Shown: positions 27,801 through 36,253, numbered from the stretch's first letter. The stretch is DNA of 64,000 nucleotides from Pseudomonas sp. (GCF_030698175.1 NZ_JAUYNT010000029.1:310001-374000); one strand, 5' to 3'. A program made the numbers and translations. Notes: generated from the sequence alone by a model not told the origin.

Positions 27801-28618
27801 TTGTAACGCACTTCGGTGAAGAAGTGCGCATCCGGCGTGCGCGTCTGCGGCACGTTAGAGCCCCAGGCGATGATGTAGTTGGAGTTGTACCAGTCGGCCG
27901 ATTCCGGCACGTCGGTTTGCTCGCCCCAGACCTGCGGCGACGACGGCGGCAAGTCGCAGTACCAGTCGTAGAAAGACAGACACACGCCACCGATCAACGA
28001 CAGATAGCGGCTACCGGCGGCGTAGCTGACCATCGACATGGCCGGGATCGGCGAGAAGCCCACTACCCGGTCCGGGCCGTGCTCTTTAACGGTGTAAACG
28101 TTGGCGGCGGCGATGATTTCATTCGCCTCCTCCCAGTTGGAGCGGATAAAGCCGCCCATGCCGCGTTTGCTCTTATACGACTCGGCCTTGACCGGGTCGG
28201 AAACGATGCTGGCCCAGGCTTCCACCGGCGCCATGGTCAGCCGGGCTTCGCGCCACAGTTTCAGCAAGGGTTTGCGGATTTTCGGGTACTTCAACCGATT
28301 GGCGCTGTAGATGTACCAGCTGTAACTGGCACCACGGGGACAGCCGCGCGGTTCGTGGTTGGGCAGGTCGTTACGGGTACGCGGGTAGTCGGTCTGCTGG
28401 GTTTCCCAGGTGATCAGGCCGTTCTTGACGTAAATCTTCCAGGAGCAAGACCCGGTGCAGTTCACCCCGTGGGTGGAGCGCACGATCTTGTCGTACTGCC
28501 AGCGTGAGCGGTAAACGTTCTCCCAGTCGCGCGACTCGATACGGGCCTCGCCGTGGCCTTCGGAGAACTCACCTTGCTTGCGGTTAAAAAAACGCAGTTG
28601 GTCGAGTAAATGGCTCAT
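24845..28618 (-). CDS. narG: Respiratory nitrate reductase alpha subunit NarG (molybdenum)
   Basis: A 1257-residue catalytic subunit that reduces nitrate to nitrite with a bis-molybdopterin guanine dinucleotide cofactor. The N-terminal cluster motif HGVNCTGSCSWK has the His plus Cys ligation typical of NarG. The block YDWYCDLPPSSPQVWGEQTD contains the aspartate that binds Mo in E. coli NarG. There is no Tat signal peptide, as expected for the cytoplasmic enzyme. Length and blocks are normal, with no frameshift. AGAGGAAAG precedes the ATG. Confidence 0.97.
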   Translation of the reverse strand: MSHLLDQLRFFNRKQGEFSEGHGEARIESRDWENVYRSRWQYDKIVRSTHGVNCTGSCSWKIYVKNGLITWETQQTDYPRTRNDLPNHEPRGCPRGASYSWYIYSANRLKYPKIRKPLLKLWREARLTMAPVEAWASIVSDPVKAESYKSKRGMGGFIRSNWEEANEIIAAANVYTVKEHGPDRVVGFSPIPAMSMVSYAAGSRYLSLIGGVCLSFYDWYCDLPPSSPQVWGEQTDVPESADWYNSNYIIAWGSNVPQTRTPDAHFFTEVRYKGTKTVAITPDYSEVAKLTDLWLNPKQGTDAALAQAFNHVIFKEFHLDKPSAYFKDYAKRYTDLPILVLLKEHAGATPELSGYQPDRFLRASDLTDNLGQENNPEWKTIALDANSNQLVSPLGSIGYRWGQKGKWNIQAIEGGEGREIDLQLSLLGEGVAEVAFPYFGGQTHEHFQHVAGEAVQLRRVPVRTITLADGSQAKVATVFDLSAANLAIDRGLGGSNVAKDYNDASVPGTPAWQELITGVSREKAIQIAREFADNADKTKGRSMIIVGAAMNHWYHMDMNYRGLINMLMLCGCVGQTGGGWAHYVGQEKLRPQCGWLPLAFGLDWSPAPRQMNGTSFFYNHSSQWRHEKMSMHEVLSPLADKSQFPEHALDYNIRAERGGWLPSAPQLNRNPLQITRDAAAAGMSPVDYVTKSLQDGSLRFACEQPDNPVNFPRNMFIWRSNLLGSSGKGHEYMLKYLLGTKNGVMNEDLGKRGGVKPSDVEWVDEGAIGKLDLVTTLDFRMSSTCVYSDIVLPTATWYEKDDMNTSDMHPFIHPLSAAIDPAWESRSDWEIYKGIAKRFSEMAVGHLGVEQDLVTTPLLHDTPGELAQPFGGTDWKTQGVAPVPGKNCPNMRVVERDYPNVYKKFSSLGPLLDKNGNGGKGINWNTQHEVDFLGELNYKVREEGVSLGRPKIDSAIDACEVILSLAPETNGHVAVKAWAALSEFTGLDHSHLAVPKEHEAIRFRDIQAQPRKIISSPTWSGLEDDKVSYNAGYTNVHEFIPWRTITGRQQFFQDHPWMQAFGEELMSYRPPINTRTIDYVKGKRPNGNTEIVLNWITPHQKWGIHSTYSDNLIMLTLSRGGPIVWLSETDAKRAGIEDNDWVECFNANGALTARAVVSQRVKDGMVMMYHAQERIVNVPGSETTKTRGGHHNSVTRVVLKPTHMIGGYAQQSYGFNYYGTVGCNRDEFVVVRKMDKVDWLDGTDGDALPQPLPTTID

Positions 28619-28634
28619 CTTCTTTCCTCTCAGA

Positions 28635-28659
28635 CCAGCTGCGGGTTAGTCGCAGCTGG
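28635..28659. promoter_or_regulatory. Stem-loop in the narK2-narG leader
   Basis: A 9-bp perfect inverted repeat (CCAGCTGCG / CGCAGCTGG) with a 7-base loop lies 16 bp upstream of the narG start. There is no T run on either side. It could protect or process the mRNA between the transporter and reductase genes. Confidence 0.5.
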
Positions 28660-28690
28660 CACAGTCAATAACGGTTTCAATCTGTGTATA

Positions 28691-28830
28691 AAACTCGTTC
28701 TAGAGCGTCGCGAGCGAAGGTCAGGCTAGGCAAAAGTGGTTGAGGAAGCGGAATTTACGTTCTGTAAATGAGCATTCCGAAAACACTTTTAACGCCGCCT
28801 GACCGAGCGCAGCAGCTCTTGAACGAGTTT
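28691..28830. repeat. Palindromic repeat copy A (~140 bp), divergent form
   Basis: An imperfect 140-bp palindrome with outer arms AAACTCGTTC / GAACGAGTTT. Its interior (GCGAGCGA...TAGGCAA, TTTACGTTCTGTAAATGAGCA, AACGCCGC) matches copy C at 60.6 kb in the same orientation. The outer arms differ from the other three copies. Its right end overlaps the narK2 stop: the TGA lies in the TGCTGAAAC sequence at the repeat edge. Confidence 0.7.
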
Positions 28831-30245
28831 CAGCAAGGCATCTCTGCGCCTTTGCGTGCATAGCTCCACCAGGTCAGCAAAATGCAGCTGACGTAAAAGC
28901 CGATAAACACATACAGCGCCATTTGCGGGCCGCCGGTGAGGGCCATCGAGGTGCCGAAAGACTTCGGAATGAAGAAGGCACCGTAAGCGGCGATGGCCGA
29001 GCTGAAGCCCAGTACTGCGGCGGCTTCTTTGCCGGCGCTCTTGCTGGCCTGCTCTTGCACGTCCTTGCTCTTGCCGGCGCTGAGCCGCTCGTGCAGGGTG
29101 CGGAAGATCACTGGGATCATGCGAAAGGTCGAACCGTTGCCGATCCCGGTGGTAACGAACAGCAGCATAAACATGGCCAAGAAGCCGTAGAAGTTACCGC
29201 CCTCACCGCCCACTGGCAGAAAGTGCAGCACACCGAAGACCGCCGCGATCATCAGCACGAAGTTCCACAGGGTGACCTGAGCGCCGCCCATTTTGTCCGC
29301 CAACCAGCCGCCGACGGGGCGAATCAGCGCACCCACCAACGGCCCGAGAAAGGCGAATTTAAGCGGATCAACACCCGGGAACTGAGTCTTGATCAGCATC
29401 GGGAAGCCGGCGGCAAAGCCGATAAAGGAGCCGAAGGTGGCCAGATACAACCAGCACATCAACCAGTTATGTTTGCGCTTGAAAATCACCGCTTGCTCGC
29501 TGAACGAGGCCTTGGCGCTGGACAGGTCATGCATGCCAAACCAGGCAGCGATGGTTACCGCGAGGATAAACGGCACCCAGATGAAGCCGGCGTTCTGCAA
29601 CCACAGCTGGCTACCATCTGGCAGGGACTGCGGGGCGCCACCCAGGGCGCCGAAGATGCCGAGGGAAATCACCAACGGCACGCCGAACTGCATCACCGAC
29701 ACGCCCAGGTTACCCAGGCCAGCATTCATCCCCAGTGCAGTGCCCTGCTGGGCTTTGGGGTAGAAGAAGCTGATATTGGACATGCTCGAGGCGAAGTTGC
29801 CGCCGCCAAAACCACAGAGCAACGCGATCAGCACGAAGACGTTGTAGGGCGTGCTGGCATCTTGCACGGCAAACCCCATCCACAGCGCCGGGATCAGCAA
29901 TGACGCGGTGCTCAGGGCGGTCCAACGGCGGCCACCGAAGATCGGCACCATAAAGGAGTAGAAGATCCTCAGCGTGGCACCAGACAAGCCCGGCAAGGCC
30001 GCCAGCCAAAACAGCTGATCGGTGGTAAAGGTGAAGCCGATGCTGTTGAGACGGACGATCACCGTGCTCCAGACCATCCACACCGCAAAGGCCAGCAGCA
30101 ACGCTGGGATCGAGATCCACAGGTTACGGGTGGCGATAGCCTTGCCGGTGGTCGCCCAAAAATGACTGTCTTCCGGACGCCAGTCGGTAATCACCGGCCC
30201 CTGTTTGGGCGCTTGGCCCGTCACCGCTTTGTTTGTGGCTGACAT
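28830..30245 (-). CDS. narK2: Nitrate/nitrite transporter NarK2
   Basis: A 471-residue major facilitator protein with about 12 membrane helices. It has the nitrate-signature-like GFGGGNFASSMSNISFFYP and GLGNLGVSVMQFGVP segments typical of type 2 NarK. The N-terminus contains VITDWRPEDSHFW. Type 2 NarK proteins mainly exchange nitrate for nitrite. The start at 30245 has AGGAG seven bases upstream; the longer frame adds 14 unlikely residues. The stop codon overlaps the edge of repeat copy A. Confidence 0.93.
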   Translation of the reverse strand: MSATNKAVTGQAPKQGPVITDWRPEDSHFWATTGKAIATRNLWISIPALLLAFAVWMVWSTVIVRLNSIGFTFTTDQLFWLAALPGLSGATLRIFYSFMVPIFGGRRWTALSTASLLIPALWMGFAVQDASTPYNVFVLIALLCGFGGGNFASSMSNISFFYPKAQQGTALGMNAGLGNLGVSVMQFGVPLVISLGIFGALGGAPQSLPDGSQLWLQNAGFIWVPFILAVTIAAWFGMHDLSSAKASFSEQAVIFKRKHNWLMCWLYLATFGSFIGFAAGFPMLIKTQFPGVDPLKFAFLGPLVGALIRPVGGWLADKMGGAQVTLWNFVLMIAAVFGVLHFLPVGGEGGNFYGFLAMFMLLFVTTGIGNGSTFRMIPVIFRTLHERLSAGKSKDVQEQASKSAGKEAAAVLGFSSAIAAYGAFFIPKSFGTSMALTGGPQMALYVFIGFYVSCILLTWWSYARKGAEMPC

Positions 30246-30283
30246 GGTCGTGCTCCTAGAACTAATCAAAAACCGTGAACGAA

Positions 30284-31561
30284 TCAAGCGTCGCTAGGCA
30301 ACGGGCTTAGCGCACCGGAGCCCGTCATTTTCGTACCCATAATTGGGGTTTTGCGTACTTCGCTGAGGTACATCCAGATCAAGGAGATCCAGACCACCCC
30401 GTACATCAACATGAAGCAGGAAGAGCGCACGCCGGTGAGGTCCACCAGGGCGCCGAACATGATCGGCAACACGAAGCCACCGAGGCCGCCGGCCAGGCCG
30501 ACGATGCCGGAGATGGCGCCCATGTTGTCCGGGTAGTCATTGGAGATGTACTTGAACACCGAGGCCTTGCCGAAGGCGAAGGCGATGCCCATGACAAACA
30601 GCAGCACGGTGAACAGCGTGGCGTTCAGGCCGATATGGAAGCTTTGCGGGCCATTGACGGTTTGCACCACCAGGTCGGTCTGCGGATAGGACAGCAGGAA
30701 CAGGCAGATCCAGCTCACCCACATCACCCACCAGGTCACACTCTGGGCGCCCCACTTGTCCGACATCCAGCCACCGATGGCGCGCAACACGCCGCCCGGC
30801 AAGGAGAAACAAGCGGCCAGCAAGGCTGCAGTCTGCAGAGTGAAGCCGTACTCCTGCACGTAGTACTTGGTCATCCACAACGCCAGGGCCACATAACCAC
30901 CGAAGACGATCGAGTAGTACTGGCAGTAGCGCCAGACCTTCGGGTCTTTCAGGGTCAGCAGTTGCTCTTTCAGCGACACCGAACTGGGTACCAGGTGCTC
31001 TTTCTTCTCGTAGGTGAGAAACCAGAACAGCAACGCGGTGATAAACATAATGGCCGAGTAGACCTTGGGCACCATCTGCCAACTGGCGGCGGCGATGATC
31101 GCCGGGGCGACGAACTTGGTCACCGCAGCGCCGGCGTTACCGGCGCCGAAGATGCCCATGGCGGTGCCTTGAGTGGACTTATCAAACCACTTGGCCACGT
31201 AGGCGATGCCCACCGAGAAGGAGCCGCCGGCCAGACCGACGAACAGCCCCAACACCAGGAAGTGCCAATACTCGGTGGCCAGGCTGATCAGGTAGATCGG
31301 CAGTACGCACACCAGCATTAAGATAAAGAAGACGATCCGACCGCCAAACTTGTCGGTCAGCAAGCCCAGCGGCAAGCGCACCAAAGAGCCGGTTAGCACC
31401 GGCGTGGCCGCCAGTAAGCCAAACTGGGTTTCGTTCAGTTGCAGCAGTTCTTTGACCGGCACGCCGAGGATGGCGAACATCATCCAGACCATAAAACAGA
31501 CGGTAAACGCCAGGGTGCTCATCCCCAACACCAACCCCTGTTGTACCTTTACACTCGCCAT
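30284..31561 (-). CDS. narK1: Nitrate transporter NarK1
   Basis: A 425-residue major facilitator protein of the NarK1 (nitrate/proton symport) type. It begins QGLVLGMSTLAFTVCFMVW. The signature FVGLAGGSFSVGIAYVAKWF is in the first half and GIVGLAGGLGGFVLPIMFG in the second. The usual 12 helices can be traced. It is the first gene of the operon, facing the narXL genes across a promoter region with an ANR/FNR-like site. It brings nitrate in for the cytoplasmic NarG active site. Confidence 0.93.
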   Translation of the reverse strand: MASVKVQQGLVLGMSTLAFTVCFMVWMMFAILGVPVKELLQLNETQFGLLAATPVLTGSLVRLPLGLLTDKFGGRIVFFILMLVCVLPIYLISLATEYWHFLVLGLFVGLAGGSFSVGIAYVAKWFDKSTQGTAMGIFGAGNAGAAVTKFVAPAIIAAASWQMVPKVYSAIMFITALLFWFLTYEKKEHLVPSSVSLKEQLLTLKDPKVWRYCQYYSIVFGGYVALALWMTKYYVQEYGFTLQTAALLAACFSLPGGVLRAIGGWMSDKWGAQSVTWWVMWVSWICLFLLSYPQTDLVVQTVNGPQSFHIGLNATLFTVLLFVMGIAFAFGKASVFKYISNDYPDNMGAISGIVGLAGGLGGFVLPIMFGALVDLTGVRSSCFMLMYGVVWISLIWMYLSEVRKTPIMGTKMTGSGALSPLPSDA

Positions 31562-31621
31562 GACAGAGCCCTTCTACGGTTAACATGACTGCGACATTAG
31601 GCAGTCAAGCGCCGACTAAAA

Positions 31622-31688
31622 CTGACCTGGATCAAGTAAAGCTCCGCCGCCATGTCCTACCCTTAGCCGCTCTACCTCTTAAGTGATA
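31622..31688. promoter_or_regulatory. ANR/FNR-like box and NarL heptamers between narK1 and narX
   Basis: Read on the minus strand, 31635-31622 is TTGATCCAGGTCAG, one base from the FNR/ANR consensus TTGAT-N4-ATCAA form with G allowed at position 10. It lies about 60 bp before narK1. At 31673-31679 TACCTCT fits the NarL heptamer TACYYMT, and with the following TA and AGTGATA it forms a partial 7-2-7 pair. TACCCTT at 31658 is a weaker match. This fits oxygen- and nitrate-controlled transcription of the nar operon. Confidence 0.6.
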
Positions 31689-31795
31689 GCTCCGACATTT
31701 AACAAAAAATGCTTTATAAACAATATGTTAGACAAACAAAGAAGAACCCTTGGCAGCCCTTTCGCCAAGTCCAAATCATTAGAGGTAGTAAACCC

Positions 31796-33604
31796 ATGCT
31801 GGTACTGAAATGGTTGCGCAGCTCACTGCCAGCCCGGGCCGGCCTCGCGGTGTTGCTGATTGCCGTACTGGCGTTATCCAGCGCCATGAGCGCCGGCTTG
31901 ATCGCCTGGCTCAGCGAGGACGACGCCGCCGCCATCAATACCGCCGGCTCCTTGCGCATGGCGACTTATAGCTTGAGCTGGAAACTCCAGGCCCAGGCGC
32001 CGGCCGAGCAGATCAAGGCGCAGGTGGCCAACCTCGAACAGCGACTCAACAGCCAAGACCTGCACAAGGTGCTAGAAAGCGATCCGCAGGCGCCATTACG
32101 CAGCGCTTACCTGCAACTGCAACAGCGCTGGCAGCAGGAACTACGGCCGGCCTTGGCCGCCGGCAACCCGCAACTGTTTCTCAGCCAGGCCGATAACTTC
32201 GTCGAACAACTGAGCCGCTTCGTGTTGTTGCTGCAACAAAGCAGCGAACGCAAACAGGGTTGGCAACAAAACATTCAGGGCGCGGCGCTGTTTATCACGG
32301 TGTTGATTCTGCTGATTGGCATGTATGAACTGCAGACCAACGTGATCAATCCATTGCAGTATCTGAGCACCGCCGCCGAGCGCTTTCGCGCAGGCGATCA
32401 CTCGGCACGGGTCGAGTTTCAGTCCGAGGACGAGCTGGGGCAGATGGCCATGAGTTTTAACGCCATGGCCGATACCATCGAAGAATCCCATCGCACCCTG
32501 GAAAGCCGTGTCGAACAGAAAACCGCCAACCTGGCCCAGGCCAATGCCGCCCTGCAGTTGCTGTTTCTCAGCAGCCGGCACCTGGCCAGCACGCTGAGCA
32601 GTGCCGAGCAGCTGGACCTGCTGATCGACAATTTCCAGACCCTGATCCCCGGCCTGCGCCTGACCCTGTGCTTGCACGGCAGCCCTAACACCCCCGCCGA
32701 ACAGCTGATCGCCCTGCACGGCAGCGAGCTACGGGAAATCTGCTCGCGCAATGACTGCGCCACCTGCGAGCGCTTGCAACAGCCAAACCTGCAGACCTAC
32801 CCGATCAACAACCAGGGCAACAGCCTCGGCGAGCTGCGCGCCAACTTTGACGATGGTCATCGGCCGTTGAGTTGGGAAACCGAACTGATCCAGGCGCTCG
32901 CCGATTTGGTCGGCACCGCCCTGTCCCTGGAACGTCAGCGTGAGCAGGACCACCGCTTGCTGCTGCTAGAAGAGCGCACCATCATCGCCCGCGAGCTGCA
33001 TGACTCCCTGGCCCAGGCCCTGTCGTATATGAAACTGCAAGTCAGCCGCCTGCAAACCCTGATGCGCCGGGGCGAGTCCGCCGAGCAATTATTTGCCGTC
33101 AGCGAGGAAATCCGCGAGGGCATCAACAACGCTTACCGCCAACTACGCGAACTGCTGACCACCTTTCGCCTGCAAATTCAGGGCAGCGGGCTGGATCAGG
33201 CGCTGGACGATACGGTGCGCGAATTTGCCGAACGGGGCAATTTTGAGGTGCTACTGCAGGTCGAACCCCTGGCCTTTACCCTGGATGCCAGTGAACAGAT
33301 TCACCTGCTGCAAATCGCCCGCGAAGCGCTGTCCAACTGCGCCCGCCACGCCCACGCCAAGCAGGTGCGGGTGCATTTGCGCCAACAGGGCGAGCACATC
33401 GAACTGCTGATCGAGGACGACGGCTGCGGCATAGGTCCAAGCAGCGACCCGCGCCAACACCACGGCTTTACCATCATGCAAGAACGGGCGCGCAGCCTGC
33501 AGGGGCAACTCCAGGTTAGCGCCTGCGAGCCTCACGGCACCCGCATCCATTTAAGATTTCAACCGGGATTTCTCGGTCGCCATGCAGAGGAATCCCCCCT
33601 ATGA
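31796..33604 (+). CDS. narX: Nitrate/nitrite sensor histidine kinase NarX
   Basis: A 602-residue sensor. The first membrane helix is at about residues 14-38. The periplasmic P-box INTAGSLRMATYS, which senses nitrate, follows, then the second helix at about 160-185. A HAMP segment, a coiled signalling helix, a cysteine-containing GAF-like linker (CSRNDCATC), the phosphorylated-histidine block IARELHDSLAQALSYMK and the ATPase end IEDDGCGIG complete it. I chose the ATG at 31796; an ATG 87 bp upstream gives an unlikely leader. It overlaps narL by 4 bp. Confidence 0.93.
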   Translation: MLVLKWLRSSLPARAGLAVLLIAVLALSSAMSAGLIAWLSEDDAAAINTAGSLRMATYSLSWKLQAQAPAEQIKAQVANLEQRLNSQDLHKVLESDPQAPLRSAYLQLQQRWQQELRPALAAGNPQLFLSQADNFVEQLSRFVLLLQQSSERKQGWQQNIQGAALFITVLILLIGMYELQTNVINPLQYLSTAAERFRAGDHSARVEFQSEDELGQMAMSFNAMADTIEESHRTLESRVEQKTANLAQANAALQLLFLSSRHLASTLSSAEQLDLLIDNFQTLIPGLRLTLCLHGSPNTPAEQLIALHGSELREICSRNDCATCERLQQPNLQTYPINNQGNSLGELRANFDDGHRPLSWETELIQALADLVGTALSLERQREQDHRLLLLEERTIIARELHDSLAQALSYMKLQVSRLQTLMRRGESAEQLFAVSEEIREGINNAYRQLRELLTTFRLQIQGSGLDQALDDTVREFAERGNFEVLLQVEPLAFTLDASEQIHLLQIAREALSNCARHAHAKQVRVHLRQQGEHIELLIEDDGCGIGPSSDPRQHHGFTIMQERARSLQGQLQVSACEPHGTRIHLRFQPGFLGRHAEESPL

Positions 33605-34251
33605 ACAGCCCCGACACCGACCCACGCTTTCGCCTGATGTTGGTCGATGACCATCCGATGATGCGCCGTGGCATTCGCCAATTACTGGAGCTAGAGGACG
33701 ACTTTCGAATAGTCGGCGAGGCCAATAACGGCGAAGAAGCTTTAGCGTTGTTGGAGGCCCTGCAACCGCAGTTGATTTTGCTCGACAACAACATGCCGCT
33801 ACTCAACGGCATCGAAACCCTCAAGCGCCTGCGGCAGATTGGCTACAGCGGCAAGGTCTTGTTGTTTACCGTGTCCGATGCCGAGAAAGACGTGCGCGAC
33901 GCCCTGCGCTTTGGCGCCGACGGCTACCTACTGAAAGACATGGAGCCGGAAAAACTCATCCAGCAGGTGCGCGAAGCCCTGCACGGTGAACTGGTGATCA
34001 GCCCAGGATTGACCCGCGTATTGGCCCAAGCCCTGCGCGACCCACAAGCAGCCAATCAGGTCGAACTGACCGAACGTGAGCAGCAAGTACTGCGCATGAT
34101 CGCCGGCGGTAACAGCAACAAAATGATCGGCCGCAAACTGGGCATCACCGAGGGCACGGTCAAGGTGCATGTGAAAAACCTGCTGCACAAACTCGGCCTG
34201 CGCTCACGGGTAGAGGCTGCCGTCTGGGCGATGTCGCACGAACAGGTTTGA
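33601..34251 (+). CDS. narL: Nitrate/nitrite response regulator NarL
   Basis: A 216-residue response regulator. The receiver domain has the acidic pair VDDH near the N-terminus and the phosphorylated aspartate in LILLDNNMPLLNG. The usual residue after the Asp is Leu or Met; Asn-Asn here is slightly unusual. The C-terminal LuxR-type helix-turn-helix contains LTEREQQVLRMIAGGNSNKMI and TVKVHVKNLLHKL. It receives phosphate from NarX and should act on the heptamers upstream of narK1. The ATGA overlap with narX couples their translation. Confidence 0.95.
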   Translation: MNSPDTDPRFRLMLVDDHPMMRRGIRQLLELEDDFRIVGEANNGEEALALLEALQPQLILLDNNMPLLNGIETLKRLRQIGYSGKVLLFTVSDAEKDVRDALRFGADGYLLKDMEPEKLIQQVREALHGELVISPGLTRVLAQALRDPQAANQVELTEREQQVLRMIAGGNSNKMIGRKLGITEGTVKVHVKNLLHKLGLRSRVEAAVWAMSHEQV

Positions 34252-34302
34252 TGCAACAAGGCTCAACAACGTTCAGTCACTCAAGCGTAACGGGAGCTGC
34301 CA

Positions 34303-34653
34303 ATGGCGTGGATCATCAGCAAATACGCGCTCACCGCGCTGGTGGTGGTGCTGGTTTCCGAGCTGGCCAAGCGCAGCGACAAACTCGGCGGTCTGGTTGC
34401 CGCGCTGCCCTTGATCACCATATTGAGCCTGATCTGGCTGTACCTGGAAAACCAATCAGCCGAAAAAATCGCCAACCACGCCTGGTACACCTTCTGGTAT
34501 GTAGTGCCAACGCTGCCGATGTTTCTGGCCTTTCCACTGTTGCTACCGCGCTGGGGGTTTTGGCCCACCTTGCTGGCCTGCGCAGTTATCAGCAGCGTTT
34601 GCTTCGGTTTGTTTGCGCTGCTGGTTAAACGCTTTGGCGTGGACTTGCTCTAG
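34303..34653 (+). CDS. DUF3147-like small membrane protein
   Basis: A 116-residue protein with four hydrophobic segments (about residues 5-20, 28-46, 60-80 and 88-110), as in the DUF3147 family. The segment LAKRSDKLGGLVAALPLITIL is characteristic. The function is unknown. GGGAG precedes the ATG. It follows narL by about 50 bp on the same strand, so it may be read from the narXL transcript, but no nitrate role is known to me. Confidence 0.7.
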   Translation: MAWIISKYALTALVVVLVSELAKRSDKLGGLVAALPLITILSLIWLYLENQSAEKIANHAWYTFWYVVPTLPMFLAFPLLLPRWGFWPTLLACAVISSVCFGLFALLVKRFGVDLL

Positions 34654-34664
34654 GCCCCTGGCCG

Positions 34665-35759
34665 CTAGTCGAGCAAGGCTTGCAGTGAGAAGTGGTAGTC
34701 GCGCATCTGGGGCTGAGTAACGGCACTAAAACGGCGAAAATCCAGCCCATAGCCCTGCTCTTTAATGCGTTTGAGCAGCTGCGCCGCCTGGGGTTTGTCC
34801 AAACGCATAAACAGTGGGTCTTGCCGGTCTTTACCGCCGCGCTGGGCAAAATCCAGCCCGGCGTCGTAGTCGTGCAACAGCACCAGCGCCCAGCCACCCG
34901 CGGTAAAGTGCCCACCGACCAGTACGCTGACGCGCTCATCGAGACGCGCTTGCAGCACCTCAACCGAGTTGTTCAAGGCTGAAAACAGCAGCTCCCGCCC
35001 CGGCGTTTTGCCCAGCTCTTGCGCCGCGCGCATAACCCCGAAAGCCATTTCGTCGTTGGCCGACCAAATCAAACTGACCCCCGGATGGCGCGGCAGCAAC
35101 ACTTGCGCTTGCTCATAGGCGCGCTGACGATTCCACTCACTGTTCACCAGTTGCTGTAGCCGTACTTGCGGGTGTTCGGCCAAGGCGCGCTGCAAGCCAC
35201 GCTCACGCAGCTGCGCTGCCGGCGTTTGCTTGACCCCGGAGAACGCCAGCATCTGCAGCGCCGCCTGGGAGTTGACGCGCTGCGCCTGTGTGATCAAACC
35301 CTTGGCCATGATGTAGCCGGCCTCCTCGTCATTGGGCACCAGGCTGCCAATCCAGTTGGGGTATTTTTCTCGGCTCTGGCCGATCAGGCTTTGCTGGTCT
35401 GGGGTCAAGGTGCTGTTAACCGCAAACAGCTTGACCTGGGTGCCTTTGGACAGCCGCAAAATTTCCGGCCCGGCATATTGCTCATTGACGAAGACCAGGT
35501 AATCCGGGGGCTGTGGCCCCTGCAGCACGGCCCGCGCTTGTTCAAGCATCTTGGGCGGATCGCGCTCGGCATACAGCACCTGCAAGTTGATGCCCAGATC
35601 AGCGGCGGCAGCCTGCATAAACTGGGTGTAGCTGACCCAGTAAGCTTCATTGGATTTGCCGGGGTTAAGAAACACCACATTGGCCGCGCCGGCAAAACCG
35701 CCCGCCAGCATCAAGCACAAGGCAAAGCCCCAGCGTACAACGCATTTCAATTTCAGCAC
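34665..35759 (-). CDS. Orphan sugar-type ABC substrate-binding protein
   Basis: About 364 residues of a type 1 periplasmic binding protein. A signal peptide ends near GGFAGAA and is followed by VVFLNPGKSNEAYWVSYTQF. The hinge region has ANDEMAFGVMRAAQELG and SALNNSVEV, typical of ribose/galactose-like binding proteins. No permease or ATPase gene is near, so it may serve a sensor or a transporter encoded elsewhere. The start is uncertain: the GTG at 35759 opens VLKLKCVVRWGF, which makes a fair signal peptide, but no strong ribosome-binding site is seen. The longer frame crosses a terminator hairpin and is unlikely. Confidence 0.72.
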   Translation of the reverse strand: MLKLKCVVRWGFALCLMLAGGFAGAANVVFLNPGKSNEAYWVSYTQFMQAAAADLGINLQVLYAERDPPKMLEQARAVLQGPQPPDYLVFVNEQYAGPEILRLSKGTQVKLFAVNSTLTPDQQSLIGQSREKYPNWIGSLVPNDEEAGYIMAKGLITQAQRVNSQAALQMLAFSGVKQTPAAQLRERGLQRALAEHPQVRLQQLVNSEWNRQRAYEQAQVLLPRHPGVSLIWSANDEMAFGVMRAAQELGKTPGRELLFSALNNSVEVLQARLDERVSVLVGGHFTAGGWALVLLHDYDAGLDFAQRGGKDRQDPLFMRLDKPQAAQLLKRIKEQGYGLDFRRFSAVTQPQMRDYHFSLQALLD

Positions 35760-35836
35760 CCATGAACAAGTTGGTAAAAGTCGCGGCCTTACTAGTGGCC
35801 TTATGCAACCATCGCCACATAGTACGGTAAAACAAC

Positions 35837-35871
35837 AACGCCGCCGTTGGCAGCTGACCAAGGGCGGCGTT
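35837..35871 (-). terminator. Terminator of the 37-residue gene
   Basis: A 9-bp perfect stem (AACGCCGCC / GGCGGCGTT) with a 17-base loop. On the minus strand it is followed by GTTGTTTTACC. It lies just downstream of the small minus-strand gene at 35892-36005. Confidence 0.6.
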
Positions 35872-35891
35872 TAAAGGCTTACAAGCGACGT

Positions 35892-36005
35892 TTATTGATG
35901 GCTGACCCAGTAAACCGCGGTGACTACCACTAACAGGATCAAAACAAAAATAGCGCGGGCATCGACCACGCTATCGCGATTATCGGGCTCAGAGTGATCA
36001 GTCAT
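35892..36005 (-). CDS. 37-residue single-pass membrane protein
   Basis: A short frame: ATG at 36005, TAA at 35892. The protein starts MTDHSEPDNRDSV, an acidic soluble head. It continues with VDARAIFVLILLVVVTAVYW, a membrane helix, and ends VSHQ. AAGGGGA is four bases before the start, and a terminator hairpin follows the stop, so it looks like a complete transcription unit. It is divergent from cysI. I believe similar small proteins occur at this place in other pseudomonads, but I cannot check. The function is unknown. Confidence 0.7.
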   Translation of the reverse strand: MTDHSEPDNRDSVVDARAIFVLILLVVVTAVYWVSHQ

Positions 36006-36253
36006 GGCGTCCCCTTGGAGGTAGTTATTCTTGTGATAGTGGCCGCTGTCGACCACTTGCCCTTGCAGTTAAGACCACGGCAGCCGCTTGCTCAAGCCCG
36101 GCCGCTGATTGGTTAGCACTCGAAGTTCGGGCCATATACTAAAACATCACTTTTGCGCATAACCCTGAGCTGGTATCGTGCCCCCGCTCCAATTTAGGGA
36201 GTGCGCGGCCGTGCGCGCAGATCAGCTGTAGCAGCCTGAAAACAGGACATTTC

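Noticed and set aside
23451..28507. Long plus-strand frames opposite narH and narG (456, 511 and 582 codons)
   Set aside because: All lie antisense to well-supported nitrate reductase genes, with Val/Gly/His-rich composition typical of shadows.
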